Source: Pirellulales bacterium
Lineage (GTDB): Bacteria > Planctomycetota > Planctomycetia > Pirellulales > Thermoguttaceae
DNA: 64,000 nt
Reading direction: 5' to 3'
Assembly (NCBI GenBank): GCA_016931995.1
Contig: JAFGDS010000134.1
Location: forward strand, 1-64,000
Part shown: positions 43,144 through 51,560 of the stretch, piece by piece
Layout: each line of letters starts with the position of its first letter
Numbering within the stretch: position 1 is the stretch's first letter
Made by a program: the position numbers and the translations under genes
Notes under the pieces: generated by a model
Databases searched by the model: none
The model's input: only the letters and a program-made list of their open reading frames with translations
What the model was told of the DNA's origin: nothing

Positions 43144-44082
43144 TCATGCCGTGCCACCGGAGGGCGCCTCGGCGATTCGTCGGGCAACCTCGGCCGGCTC
43201 GAATGGTTCTTCCACGCGCACGAGGCGGCACTCTGGCAGGCTGCGAAACCAGGTGAGTTGACGCTTGGCGAAACGGCGGGTGTTGCGTTTCACGAGTTCG
43301 ACGGTGGCGGCCAGGTCCCGCTCGCCGCGGAGGTGTTCGACGGTCTCGCGGTAGCCGACCGCCTGCAGGGCCGTCTTGCCGGGCGGGCGCTGCAGGGTCA
43401 ACAGGCGGCCGACCTCCTCGACCAGCCCGGCGGCAAACATCGCGTCTACGCGGCGGTCGATCCGCCCGTACAGCGCTGGGCGCGGCCAATCGAGCACGAA
43501 CGCCCGGCAATTCTCGGGGGAAATCGCGCGGTCGAACTGGCGCTGCCATTGGCTGATGGGCACGCCGGTTTTCTCGAAGACTTCGATCGCCCGGATGATC
43601 CGCCGCGTGTCGTTGGGGTGCAGCCGCGCGGCGGTGGCGGGGTCGACGCGGGCGAGCCGGGCGTGCAGCAGGGCCGAGCCCTCGCGCCGGGCTTCCTCCG
43701 CGAGCTTCGCCCGGAGGGCCGGATCCGCGGCCGGTCCATCAAAAACTCCCCGCAAAAGCCCCTTCAGGTAAAGCGGTGTTCCGCCGACGAAGAGCGCCTC
43801 GCGCCCGCACCGGCGAATATCCTCGACGCACTTCTGGGCGGCGGCCACGTATTGGGCCAGGCTAAACTCCTCGTGCGGATCGACCACGTCGATCAGGTGA
43901 TGCGGGACGTCGCGGCGCTCGAGGGCCGTGGGCTTGGCCGTGCCGACGTCCATGCCCCGGTACAGGGCCATGGAGTCCATCGAGACGATCTCCGCCCCGA
44001 TCCGCCGGGCCAGTTCCACGGCGACGGCCGTTTTGCCCGACGCCGTCGGGCCGCTGAGAAACCAGCAATCCAGAAAATCCAC
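43144..44082 (-). CDS. miaA: tRNA dimethylallyltransferase
   Basis: The 312-residue enzyme adds a dimethylallyl group to A37 of tRNAs that read UNN codons. The P-loop LSGPTASGKTAVAVELA near the N-terminus, the MDSMALYRGMDVGTAKP motif, PHHLIDVVDP and the GGTPLYLKGLLRG motif are all present, with the helical insertion and the C-terminal RFAKRQLTWFR. GTG at 44082 follows GAGGG by five bases and is preferred; the open frame extends further to 44145 without similarity. No hfq follows. Confidence 0.9.
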   Translation of the reverse strand: MDFLDCWFLSGPTASGKTAVAVELARRIGAEIVSMDSMALYRGMDVGTAKPTALERRDVPHHLIDVVDPHEEFSLAQYVAAAQKCVEDIRRCGREALFVGGTPLYLKGLLRGVFDGPAADPALRAKLAEEARREGSALLHARLARVDPATAARLHPNDTRRIIRAIEVFEKTGVPISQWQRQFDRAISPENCRAFVLDWPRPALYGRIDRRVDAMFAAGLVEEVGRLLTLQRPPGKTALQAVGYRETVEHLRGERDLAATVELVKRNTRRFAKRQLTWFRSLPECRLVRVEEPFEPAEVARRIAEAPSGGTA

Positions 44083-44155
44083 GGCGCCCTCGGCGGAGAT
44101 CCCAAAAAGAGACACTGTACTTGGAATCAACCCCGGGAGCAACACCGCGTCGACG

Positions 44156-44230
44156 CGTCATCCTGAGCGCGGCGAAGGATCCCGTTGACGCTGCCCGCGT
44201 TGAGATGCTTCGCTTCGCTCGGCATGACGG
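44156..44230. repeat. CATCCTGAGCG element
   Basis: CGTCATCCTGAGCGCGGCGA...GAGATGCTTCGCTTCGCTCGGCATGACGG, the same family as at 4358-4432, 48442-48526 and 62170-62197. It lies between miaA and the transporter gene. Confidence 0.65.
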
Positions 44231-44254
44231 GGCCCCGGGCTTTGAAACGGGCTC

Positions 44255-45595
44255 TCACACATCCCGTTTATGGCTGAAATCCCAAATGGCCGGGACGGCG
44301 AAGATGGAGGCGGCGAGGATGCCGGAGAGGATGACGCCGAAGAAGGACAACCGCCAGCCGAACTGGTGGGCCATGGCGCCCATGCCGATGCCCGAGGCGA
44401 ACGTGCCCATGTAGCTGAAGAGCCCGACGAATCCGTTGGCCGACGCGGCGGCCTTCTTCGTGGCCATATTGGCCGAGATGGGACCCAACAGACATTGCGG
44501 GCCGTACACCACGAAGCCCATGCCGCAAAGCAACACGGTGTACACGGCAGCCGATTCGATGGGCAGCATCCAGAACAGCAGGGCGAGCACGGCGTAGGCC
44601 AGCATGAAAAGGACGCAGACGAGCGAGCCATTTCCCTTGAACACGCGGTCCATGAGCCAACCGGCGGCGAGCATGCCGCCCACGCCGGCTGTTTCGTGCG
44701 CCGCCACCAAAACGCCGCTCTGGGCAAGCGTCACGCCCTTCATCTCGGGCAGAAACGTCGGCCCCCAGTAAAGGACTGTATATCGGCCAACGTACACAAA
44801 GAAACTGGCAATGCCGACCAACCACACGCCCGGGTTTCCAAATACTCTTTTCGCCAAGAGCGCTCTGAATCGGGCGTTCGAGATCTCATCGTCCGTGCCG
44901 TGGTCGATCTCCGGCCTTTGTCCGTAGATCTCCTCGACGGGCGGCAGGCCCAACGACTCGGGCGTGTCGCGCATACGATTCAAGAGAAACAGCACGCCGG
45001 CGAACCCGATCGCGGCGGGAAAGAAGAAGAACATGCGCCAGTTGTGCCAGGGGAATACGGCCAACGCGCTCGCCAAAAGGAATACGAATGCCGAACCGAT
45101 ATTGTGCGAGGTATTCCAGATCGAAAACCTGAATCCACGTTGGGAGGGTGGGTACCAGTTGCTCAGACTCTTGATACAGGGGCCACAGCCCATTCCCTGA
45201 AACCAGCCGTTGGCAAGCCAGATAACACCGAAAACGACGGCGGTGCTGGTCATGCCGAAAAGCAGGCTCGCAAGCGAGCAAAACCACAACCCAATCGACA
45301 TGAATATGCGAGGATCGGCCCGATCGCCCCAGACGCCGTTAAGAAACTTCGAGACGCCGTAGAGAACGCCGTGCAAGGTGAGGAACAGCCCAAGCGTGAG
45401 CTTGGTCACGCCGAGGTCGGCCTCCATGCCGGGCAGGGCCATGGAAAGGTTCGTCCGCACGATGTAATACATCGCGTACCCGGCGATGCTGGCGTACAGG
45501 ATGCGGAAACGCCAGTAGCGGTAAGCTGCGAAGACCTCGGGCGAGACCGCCACGCGGTCGGTCGAAACGTCCCGTGCCGAACCGGTTGCGTTCAA
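44255..45595 (-). CDS. MFS transporter, organophosphate:phosphate antiporter type
   Basis: The 446-residue inner-membrane protein has about 12 helices and the layout of the OPA subfamily (GlpT, UhpT, UhpC). Typical sequence includes YYIVRTNLSMALPGM in helix one-two, KFLNGVWGDRADPR between helices two and three, WLANGWFQGMGCGPCIKSLSNWYPPSQRG, and ANGFVGLFSYMGTFASGIGMG late. Such proteins exchange a sugar phosphate or glycerol 3-phosphate for phosphate, or act as a sensor. The start is uncertain: TTG at 45595 has AAAGG in place, but GTG at 45553 is also possible. The next gene upstream on this strand is sialidase-like. Confidence 0.8.
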   Translation of the reverse strand: MNATGSARDVSTDRVAVSPEVFAAYRYWRFRILYASIAGYAMYYIVRTNLSMALPGMEADLGVTKLTLGLFLTLHGVLYGVSKFLNGVWGDRADPRIFMSIGLWFCSLASLLFGMTSTAVVFGVIWLANGWFQGMGCGPCIKSLSNWYPPSQRGFRFSIWNTSHNIGSAFVFLLASALAVFPWHNWRMFFFFPAAIGFAGVLFLLNRMRDTPESLGLPPVEEIYGQRPEIDHGTDDEISNARFRALLAKRVFGNPGVWLVGIASFFVYVGRYTVLYWGPTFLPEMKGVTLAQSGVLVAAHETAGVGGMLAAGWLMDRVFKGNGSLVCVLFMLAYAVLALLFWMLPIESAAVYTVLLCGMGFVVYGPQCLLGPISANMATKKAAASANGFVGLFSYMGTFASGIGMGAMAHQFGWRLSFFGVILSGILAASIFAVPAIWDFSHKRDV

Positions 45596-45735
45596 TGCGC
45601 GGCCTTTCGCTTGAATAGATATGCAACGGCATCGCGTCGTTGCGCGATTCAAAGAGCGAGTATAGCCGCGCGCGTCGATTCAATCAAACGCGCCGGGTGC
45701 GTGAATGAATATACTCAACGCCGGGCACCGCGGCT

Positions 45736-46992
45736 TCATCCGCCGGACGAGAATTCCCGGTTCGGACTCGACCACCGAATCCGGGCGACAATCACCCGGG
45801 GCGGAGGGCCTTGTTTGAATCGCGGGCTGCCCTCGATGACGTTCTCGCCGACGACGACCCACGTCTCTCGCGGGCCGACGTCGGTCACGCCGAAGTTGCC
45901 CAGGCAGGCGCCCTCCTCGGGAATCAACACGCGCTCCGACGCGCGGACCACGCAGAGCCGCTCGGGATCGACCCTGGCAATGAAGAGCGGCGCGCGATGA
46001 CGCATGATGTGGTCGTTGTTGGCGCCCTTGCGGGTGTGGACCAGGAACAGGCCGTCGCCGTGGGCGACCCAGTGCTGCTGCGTGTTGTAGCTGCCCAGCG
46101 GCTTGCCGTCGTCGAACGTCCAGGGGCGGATGGGGTCGAAATGGATGCCATCGGTCCCGCGGGCAACCCAGCCGCCGTCGTCGTTGCGGAGCGTCAGGAA
46201 GTATCGCCCTCCAAACCGCGCGATCGACGGCTCGACGAGTCCGCGATTCTTGTCAAGGCTCAGCTCCGTGCCGTGCTCCTTGTAGCGGAGCGTCCGGCCG
46301 TCATACGCGCACAAAGCGACGATGCTCGTGAAGGCGGTCTTATCCTCGGCGCGTCGGTAGCGCAGCGGCAGAAGCACGTCGCCGTCGGCCTTTTCGCACC
46401 ATTGGCAGCAGCCGGACCCCGGCTCCTTGATGGATGAGCCCGCGTGATCGCGCTCGGGCAGGTCCAGGAAATTCAGCCCGTTCCACTCGTTCCGCTTCGG
46501 ATCGTAAACGGAATAGGCCACGCGGACCCGCGGTCGGTACTGTGTTTTGCCGTTGGCGAAGTCGAACGTGAGGCCGGTCCCCAGCACGGTTTGGGTCTTG
46601 GCGTGCCACTGCGGCGTGAAATCGCCGATGACGATCTCGAAGCCGTCGGCGGCCCGCGCGCGCCGCAACGGCTCGATCCGGACGGGCTGGCTCCACGTTT
46701 CGCCCAGGTCGCGCGTCTCGATCTGGAACTGGTCGCGGTAGTCGTGGGTCGTGGTGCGGAAGGTCTGCTGCGCCGTGATGAGCACGCGGGGCGGGTTGCC
46801 CGGCACGGCCGCGCCGCGGCACTGCATGAAGCACCAGTCGCGCGTGCCCTCGGCGGGGAAGACCCGCGTGATTGTATAGTCGAGGTCGTCAGCCGTGGCG
46901 CCGCTGGCAGCGGCGAGCACGACGAGCGCCAGCGCCGCGAGCAAGTGCCGCGCGAAGCGACACGTCCAGGTCACTGGATCAAAAGCGTGCAT
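45736..46992 (-). CDS. Exported sialidase-like (BNR/beta-propeller) protein
   Basis: The 418-residue protein has a signal peptide (about 12-33, FARHLLAALALVVLAAASG) and a six-bladed propeller-like sequence typical of the sialidase superfamily, such as TRDLGETWSQPVRIEPL, an Asp-box-like turn, and GRYFLTLRNDDGGWVARGTDGIHF. The three-arginine catalytic site of sialidases is not demonstrable by eye, so it may act on another substrate. GTGGAGA lies eight bases before the ATG at 46992. It diverges from the transglutaminase gene and heads toward the OPA-type transporter gene. Confidence 0.65.
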   Translation of the reverse strand: MHAFDPVTWTCRFARHLLAALALVVLAAASGATADDLDYTITRVFPAEGTRDWCFMQCRGAAVPGNPPRVLITAQQTFRTTTHDYRDQFQIETRDLGETWSQPVRIEPLRRARAADGFEIVIGDFTPQWHAKTQTVLGTGLTFDFANGKTQYRPRVRVAYSVYDPKRNEWNGLNFLDLPERDHAGSSIKEPGSGCCQWCEKADGDVLLPLRYRRAEDKTAFTSIVALCAYDGRTLRYKEHGTELSLDKNRGLVEPSIARFGGRYFLTLRNDDGGWVARGTDGIHFDPIRPWTFDDGKPLGSYNTQQHWVAHGDGLFLVHTRKGANNDHIMRHRAPLFIARVDPERLCVVRASERVLIPEEGACLGNFGVTDVGPRETWVVVGENVIEGSPRFKQGPPPRVIVARIRWSSPNREFSSGG

Positions 46993-47276
46993 TGGGTTGT
47001 CTCCACGGAAGCCCACTTTCCTTGCTGGAGAAATCAGCGTCGCGGCGCGTCGGAACACGCCTTGAGGCATGCGGGTATTATAACCCCTTTGCCCCGGTGG
47101 CAGGATGCCTGGCAACTGCCGCCAACCTCCGCGGCCGCGCCAAACCGGACAACCCAAACAACCGGGAATCCTTCGCCATTTTGCCGGCGCGTTGCTTTTT
47201 TGCATCGTACATTTGTGGTGATTGGTCATCGTGTTCTTTGTTTGCCCCTCGAAAACTCCGCCCGGCCAACCTCCCC

Positions 47277-48389
47277 ATGCCGACCGCTTCGTGGACAAGA
47301 CGTTTGGTCGTGGCCGCGGTGCTGGCCGCGTGTCCGACCCAGGGGCCCATGGCTCTGGCATTGGACACGAGACGCCCCGTGGGCTGGCCGCCGCCCGTGG
47401 GGCCCGTGGCGCCGCGCGGGGGCGAGCCGTCGCCCGCGGCGGTTTTTGGCCCGCTTCTGGGCGCGGAGGCGACGCCCGGACGGCTCGAGGCGGCCCTGCT
47501 GGCCGACGCGGCGGATGGACGCCTGGACCGCTTCTCGCTCCTGGCGGCGGCGCTGGTGGCCGGCGGGGTAACCGATCCGGGCACCCTGCGCCGCTACGAA
47601 AATCGCGTTGCCGGATACGTCGACGAGTTCCGCCGCTCGCCCGCGGCTGCCGCGCCGCCGTGGCATCGCGCGCGGGCGCTGTTTGAGTTCATGCACGGGC
47701 GGATCCTGCACGCCGGCTACGGCACGGATTGCACCGATCTGGCGATGACGTTGGAGACGGGCCGATACAACTGCGTGAGCGGATCGGTGCTGTTTTGTCA
47801 CATGGCCGGCGAGGTGGGCCTCGTGGCGCGGGGCGTGGAACTGCCCGGCCACGTGATGGCCCGCCTCGTCGCGCCCGCGGGCGCCGTCAACGTCGAGACG
47901 ACCTGTCCCCGCTGGTTCACCCTGATGGAAGACGCGCCGCCGCGGGAAATCCTAGGCGTTTCGTCGAGCGCCGCGTCCGCTGGACCCGCGGGCGGTCGCG
48001 AGATCTCGGGCGTGGCCCTCGTGGCAACGGTCTACTACAACCGCGGCGTCGATCTCTTGGCGCGCGGCGAGTATGCCCGGGCGGTGACGGCCAATCTCCG
48101 GGCCGTCCAGCTCGATCCGTCCAACCGCACCGCGCGGGGGAATCTGCTGGCCTCCGTGAACAACTGGGCCATCCACGAGGGCTCGCAGGGTCGGTTTGCC
48201 CAGGCGGCTCGTTTGTTGCAGGCGGGTTTGGCCTCGCAGCCCGACTTCGAGACCTTCGCCGCGAACTACGTGCACGTCCATCGGCAATGGGCCTCGACGC
48301 TTCGGGCGTCGGGCCGTTGGACCGAGGCCGCCCATCTGGTCCGCCGCGCCGCCGCCGACCCCCTCCTGGCTGGCAAAATCGGCCCGTAA
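47277..48389 (+). CDS. Exported transglutaminase-like/TPR protein
   Basis: The 370-residue protein has a signal peptide (RLVVAAVLAACPTQGPMALA), then a SirB1/transglutaminase-like region (about 100-235), with the Cys-containing TGRYNCVSGSVLFCHMAGEVGL and ELPGHVMARL (a Cys-His pair), and TPR-like helices in the last 120 residues (TVYYNRGVDLLARGEYARAVTANLRAVQLDPSNRTA). The Cys-His arrangement suggests a papain-like fold, but activity is unproven. ATG at 47277 follows the divergent sialidase-like gene by 284 bases. Confidence 0.65.
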   Translation: MPTASWTRRLVVAAVLAACPTQGPMALALDTRRPVGWPPPVGPVAPRGGEPSPAAVFGPLLGAEATPGRLEAALLADAADGRLDRFSLLAAALVAGGVTDPGTLRRYENRVAGYVDEFRRSPAAAAPPWHRARALFEFMHGRILHAGYGTDCTDLAMTLETGRYNCVSGSVLFCHMAGEVGLVARGVELPGHVMARLVAPAGAVNVETTCPRWFTLMEDAPPREILGVSSSAASAGPAGGREISGVALVATVYYNRGVDLLARGEYARAVTANLRAVQLDPSNRTARGNLLASVNNWAIHEGSQGRFAQAARLLQAGLASQPDFETFAANYVHVHRQWASTLRASGRWTEAAHLVRRAAADPLLAGKIGP

Positions 48390-48839
48390 GGGCCGATTCC
48401 AGGTCCCTCGTCGCACTTCTACACGTTATCCTGTTTCCACGCGTCATCCTGAGCGCGGCGAAGGATCTCGTCGGCATCGCAATTCCTTCCGCGACAACGA
48501 GATCCTTCGCCGCGCTCAGGATGACGTGATAGGGCGACGATGCATCGACGCAACGCGGCGTCGCTGCCCGGCGGTAACCCCTATCGCGGCCGCCATTTGA
48601 CAACCCGCCATTCGCAACGTAGGTTTTCGTTGGTCGGCTCGTCATCCGATCTTGGTGGGCAAACGACTCGTCTTCCGTGGATCTCTTCGCGCACCGCTTG
48701 CGCCCAGGGCGCAGGACCATAGGATCTCTCCGCACGGCGGGCGGACGACCCGCCGTCGGTCGATCGATCCGGGAACTGTGCCGGCTCGGCCCCAACACGG
48801 CCTCACCCGGGCGGAACCACGGTGGAGAAAGGAGCGCCG
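48390..48839. other. Intergenic region with one perfect palindrome
   Basis: This 450-base gap holds the 85-base inverted repeat at 48442-48526. The remaining 310 bases before the PilZ-like gene show no supported gene; a short frame at 48540-48722 has no ribosome-binding site. Confidence 0.45.
48442..48526. repeat. Perfect 30-base inverted repeat, CATCCTGAGCG family
   Basis: Arms 48442-48471 and 48497-48526 are exact complements with a 25-base loop. The arm begins CGTCATCCTGAGCGCGGCGA. This is the most symmetrical copy of the family. Confidence 0.75.
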
Positions 48840-49286
48840 ATGAACGCACTGGTCACCGACATACAACACGATCTGGGCCGCGACCAGGCGGATCTCCCGC
48901 TTCCGGAAGACGACGTGCGGCTCACGGTGTCCGGCCTGCTTGCGACGCTCTATCCGCGCGTCGACCAACCCGAACGCCGCGCCGAACAACGATTTCCCTT
49001 TCCGTACCTCGTTCACCTGACTCCGGTGGGCGAGGACGACCTGGCGCCAGTCGGCGAGACCGTCGTGGTGGTCGGCAAACACCTGTCGGAACGCGGGCTG
49101 GGGTTCTACCATCCCAAGCCGCTGTCGTTCCGGCGGATGATCGTCTCGATCGAGACCGGCAATGGCGGCTGGATCGGCCTGCTGATCGATCTGACCTGGT
49201 GCCGCTTCACCCGCCAAGGCTGGTACGAAAGCGGCGGCCGCTTCCTCCGCGGCGTCCCCTCGCCAATGAGCAGGCGGGGGCGGTGA
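48840..49286 (+). CDS. PilZ-like domain protein
   Basis: The 148-residue cytoplasmic protein has an RRAEQR motif (about residue 48) and, later, GKHLSERGLGF, which together match the RxxxR and (D/N)xSxxG c-di-GMP-binding signature of PilZ with one substitution. GAAAGGAG lies just before the ATG at 48840, a strong site, so the start 18 bases earlier is rejected. It would respond to c-di-GMP or act as a scaffold. It is 140 bases from the convergent ftsH gene, with repeats between. Confidence 0.6.
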   Translation: MNALVTDIQHDLGRDQADLPLPEDDVRLTVSGLLATLYPRVDQPERRAEQRFPFPYLVHLTPVGEDDLAPVGETVVVVGKHLSERGLGFYHPKPLSFRRMIVSIETGNGGWIGLLIDLTWCRFTRQGWYESGGRFLRGVPSPMSRRGR

Positions 49287-49328
49287 CGCCCCGTGGCTCT
49301 TCCCTCTCCCGCCCTCGTGGGAGAGGGT

Positions 49329-49424
49329 TGGGCGCCATGGCCACGCTTGCGTGGTCATTTCGTTGCTCCCCGCGGGAACACATGCCCACGGCGAGCGTGG
49401 GCATGGCGCCCCGTTTCGCGACGG
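49329..49424. repeat. GGCGCCATGGCCACG...CCCACGGCGAGCGTGGGCATGGCGCC repeat
   Basis: Inverse relative of 7783-7869 and 55927-56025, just preceded by a CTCTCCC...GGGAGAGG hairpin at 49302-49327. It occupies most of the space between the PilZ-like gene and ftsH. Confidence 0.6.
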
Positions 49425-49429
49425 AGGAC

Positions 49430-51376
49430 TTACGCCTCCGACCGCGACGTGCGCTGGTAGGCGGGTGGGCCGATGAGCGCCTCGATCTCGTCCTCTTCGA
49501 GAGTCTCTTCCTTCTCCAGGGCGGCGGCCAGCGCGTCGAGTTTGTCGCGCTGGGCGCGGAGGGTTTGCTCCGCGCGTTGGTCGGCCTCGCGGAGGATCCG
49601 CACCACCTCCTCGTCGATGAGTTGGGCCGTGTGCTCGCTGAAGTGGCGCGGCTCGGCCATTTCCTTGCCCAGGAAGGGGTTCTCCTCGCCCATGTGGAAC
49701 GCCACGGGACCGAGCCGCTCGCTCATGCCCCAATGGGCGACCATCCGGCGGGCAAGCTCGGTGGCTTGGCGCAGGTCGTTTTCCGCGCCGGCGCTGTATT
49801 CGTCGAAGACGAGCTTCTCGGCCGCGCGGCCGGCCATGATGAAGTCCAGCCGTGCGTGGAGTTCGCTCTGGCTGATATTGACGCGGTCCTCCTCGGGCAG
49901 AAGCTGGGTGACGCCCAGCGCGCGGCCGCGGGGAATGATCGTCACCTTGTGCACGCGATCGGTGCCCTGGGCAAGCCAGCCCAACAAGGCATGACCCGAC
50001 TCGTGGTAGGCCGTCATCGACTTTTCGCGTCCCGCGAGCACCTCCTCGCGTTTGGCGCCCATGAGGACCTTGTCGCGGGCGTGCTCGAAGTCGTCCATAT
50101 CCACGGCGTCCTTGCCTTGGCGAGTGGCCCAGAGGGCGGCCTCGTTGACGAGATTGCGGATATCGGCCCCGGTCAGTCCCACGGAGCCGGCGGCCAGCCG
50201 CTCGAAATCGACGTCGTCGCTCAAGGGGACGTTGCGGGAATGGACTTTGAAGATGGCCAGGCGGCCCTTGTAGTTCGGCCGATCCACCGTGATGTGGCGA
50301 TCGAACCGGCCGGGCCGCAAGAGCGCGGGGTCGAGCACGTCCGGACGGTTCGTGGCGGCCATGACGATGACCGACTCGTTTTGCGTGAAGCCGTCCATTT
50401 CGCTGAGGATCTGATTGAGCGTTTGCTCCCGCTCGTCGTGCCCTCCGCCCAGGCCCGTGCCACGGTGCCGTCCCACGGCGTCGATCTCGTCGATGAAAAG
50501 GATGGCCGGCGCGTTGGCCTTGGCGTTGGCGAACATGTCGCGGACGCGGCTGGCGCCCACGCCGACGAACATCTGGATGAACTCGGAGCCGCTGATCGAG
50601 AAGAAGGGCACGCCCGCCTCGCCGGCCACCGCCCGGCCCAGCAGCGTCTTGCCCGTCCCCGGAGGACCCATCAGGAGCACGCCCTTGGGCACGCGCCCGC
50701 CGAGTCGTTGAAACCGCTCGGGATTTTTAAGAAACTCGACGACCTCCTCGAGTTCACGCTTGACCCCTTGCAGGCCGGCCACGTCGTCGAAGGTGACCGC
50801 CTGATGGCCCGACTCGTACCGCTTGGCCGGGCTCTTGCTGAAGCCGGCCAGCACCCCCCCGCCGAGGATCTGCTCCCGGGTGCGCCGGAACATGAACCAC
50901 ACGGCCGCGATCAGCCCAAGCATCAGAAGGAAGTAGATGAGCAACACCCAGCCCGTGTTGTCCGACGGCTTGGCCGCCGAGTACTTCTCACCCAACTTCG
51001 CGCGCAACAGCGCGTCAAACTGCGGATCCTCCAGCACCAGCGGCGGCAGGATCGCGACGAATTCCTCCTCGAAATGGGGCTGCTTGCCGTCCTTGTCGGG
51101 CTTGGCCTCCGGATCGACCGGCGGCTCGCGGAACGTGCCGTGGGCCTCCATTCCCTGGATCGTCACCTCCGTGACGTTTCCGGTCTCGAGCTCCTTGTGG
51201 AACAGCCCGTAGGGCACGGTCGACCGATCCGTCGGCCCATGGTTGACCCACAACATCAACCCCACGAGCCCCACCACCAGCAGGATCCAGAACGTCGTGC
51301 TGTTGCCGCCGACGGGGCGCGGACGGGGTGGGCCACTCTCGGGAGCCTGTTGTGATTCTTTTTTCGGGTCTTCCAT
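49430..51376 (-). CDS. ftsH: ATP-dependent zinc metalloprotease FtsH
   Basis: The 648-residue membrane protease has a membrane helix near residue 28-45, a periplasmic segment, a second helix (about 148-168), an AAA domain with [19 protein letters not shown] and the [10 protein letters not shown] Walker B, the second region of homology GRFDRHI, and the zinc site HESGH. It degrades misfolded membrane proteins and regulators. AAGGA lies five bases before the ATG at 51376. The length is normal for the family. Confidence 0.94.
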   Translation of the reverse strand: MEDPKKESQQAPESGPPRPRPVGGNSTTFWILLVVGLVGLMLWVNHGPTDRSTVPYGLFHKELETGNVTEVTIQGMEAHGTFREPPVDPEAKPDKDGKQPHFEEEFVAILPPLVLEDPQFDALLRAKLGEKYSAAKPSDNTGWVLLIYFLLMLGLIAAVWFMFRRTREQILGGGVLAGFSKSPAKRYESGHQAVTFDDVAGLQGVKRELEEVVEFLKNPERFQRLGGRVPKGVLLMGPPGTGKTLLGRAVAGEAGVPFFSISGSEFIQMFVGVGASRVRDMFANAKANAPAILFIDEIDAVGRHRGTGLGGGHDEREQTLNQILSEMDGFTQNESVIVMAATNRPDVLDPALLRPGRFDRHITVDRPNYKGRLAIFKVHSRNVPLSDDVDFERLAAGSVGLTGADIRNLVNEAALWATRQGKDAVDMDDFEHARDKVLMGAKREEVLAGREKSMTAYHESGHALLGWLAQGTDRVHKVTIIPRGRALGVTQLLPEEDRVNISQSELHARLDFIMAGRAAEKLVFDEYSAGAENDLRQATELARRMVAHWGMSERLGPVAFHMGEENPFLGKEMAEPRHFSEHTAQLIDEEVVRILREADQRAEQTLRAQRDKLDALAAALEKEETLEEDEIEALIGPPAYQRTSRSEA

Positions 51377-51560
51377 GGATTTCCTTTTGTCCGATTCTTA
51401 CCGACACACGCCGTCGCCCCGCCCTCCCGCCGGAGAGGGGCGGTTCGCGAGGGGATCTTCCGCTCCGATCGAGGACGACCCGTACCCAGTGCCCTTCCGC
51501 GCAAACCCGGACATGGTGCCCAAGTTGGGGGCAACAGGGAATTGTACGCCATCGGCCGAT

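Noticed and set aside
48540-48722. 60-codon frame in the gap before the PilZ-like gene
   Set aside because: No ribosome-binding site, no composition bias and no neighbouring operon.
51377-51560. Short gene between recQ and ftsH
   Set aside because: The gap holds only a CCCTCCCGCCGGAGAGGGG-type hairpin and no supported frame.
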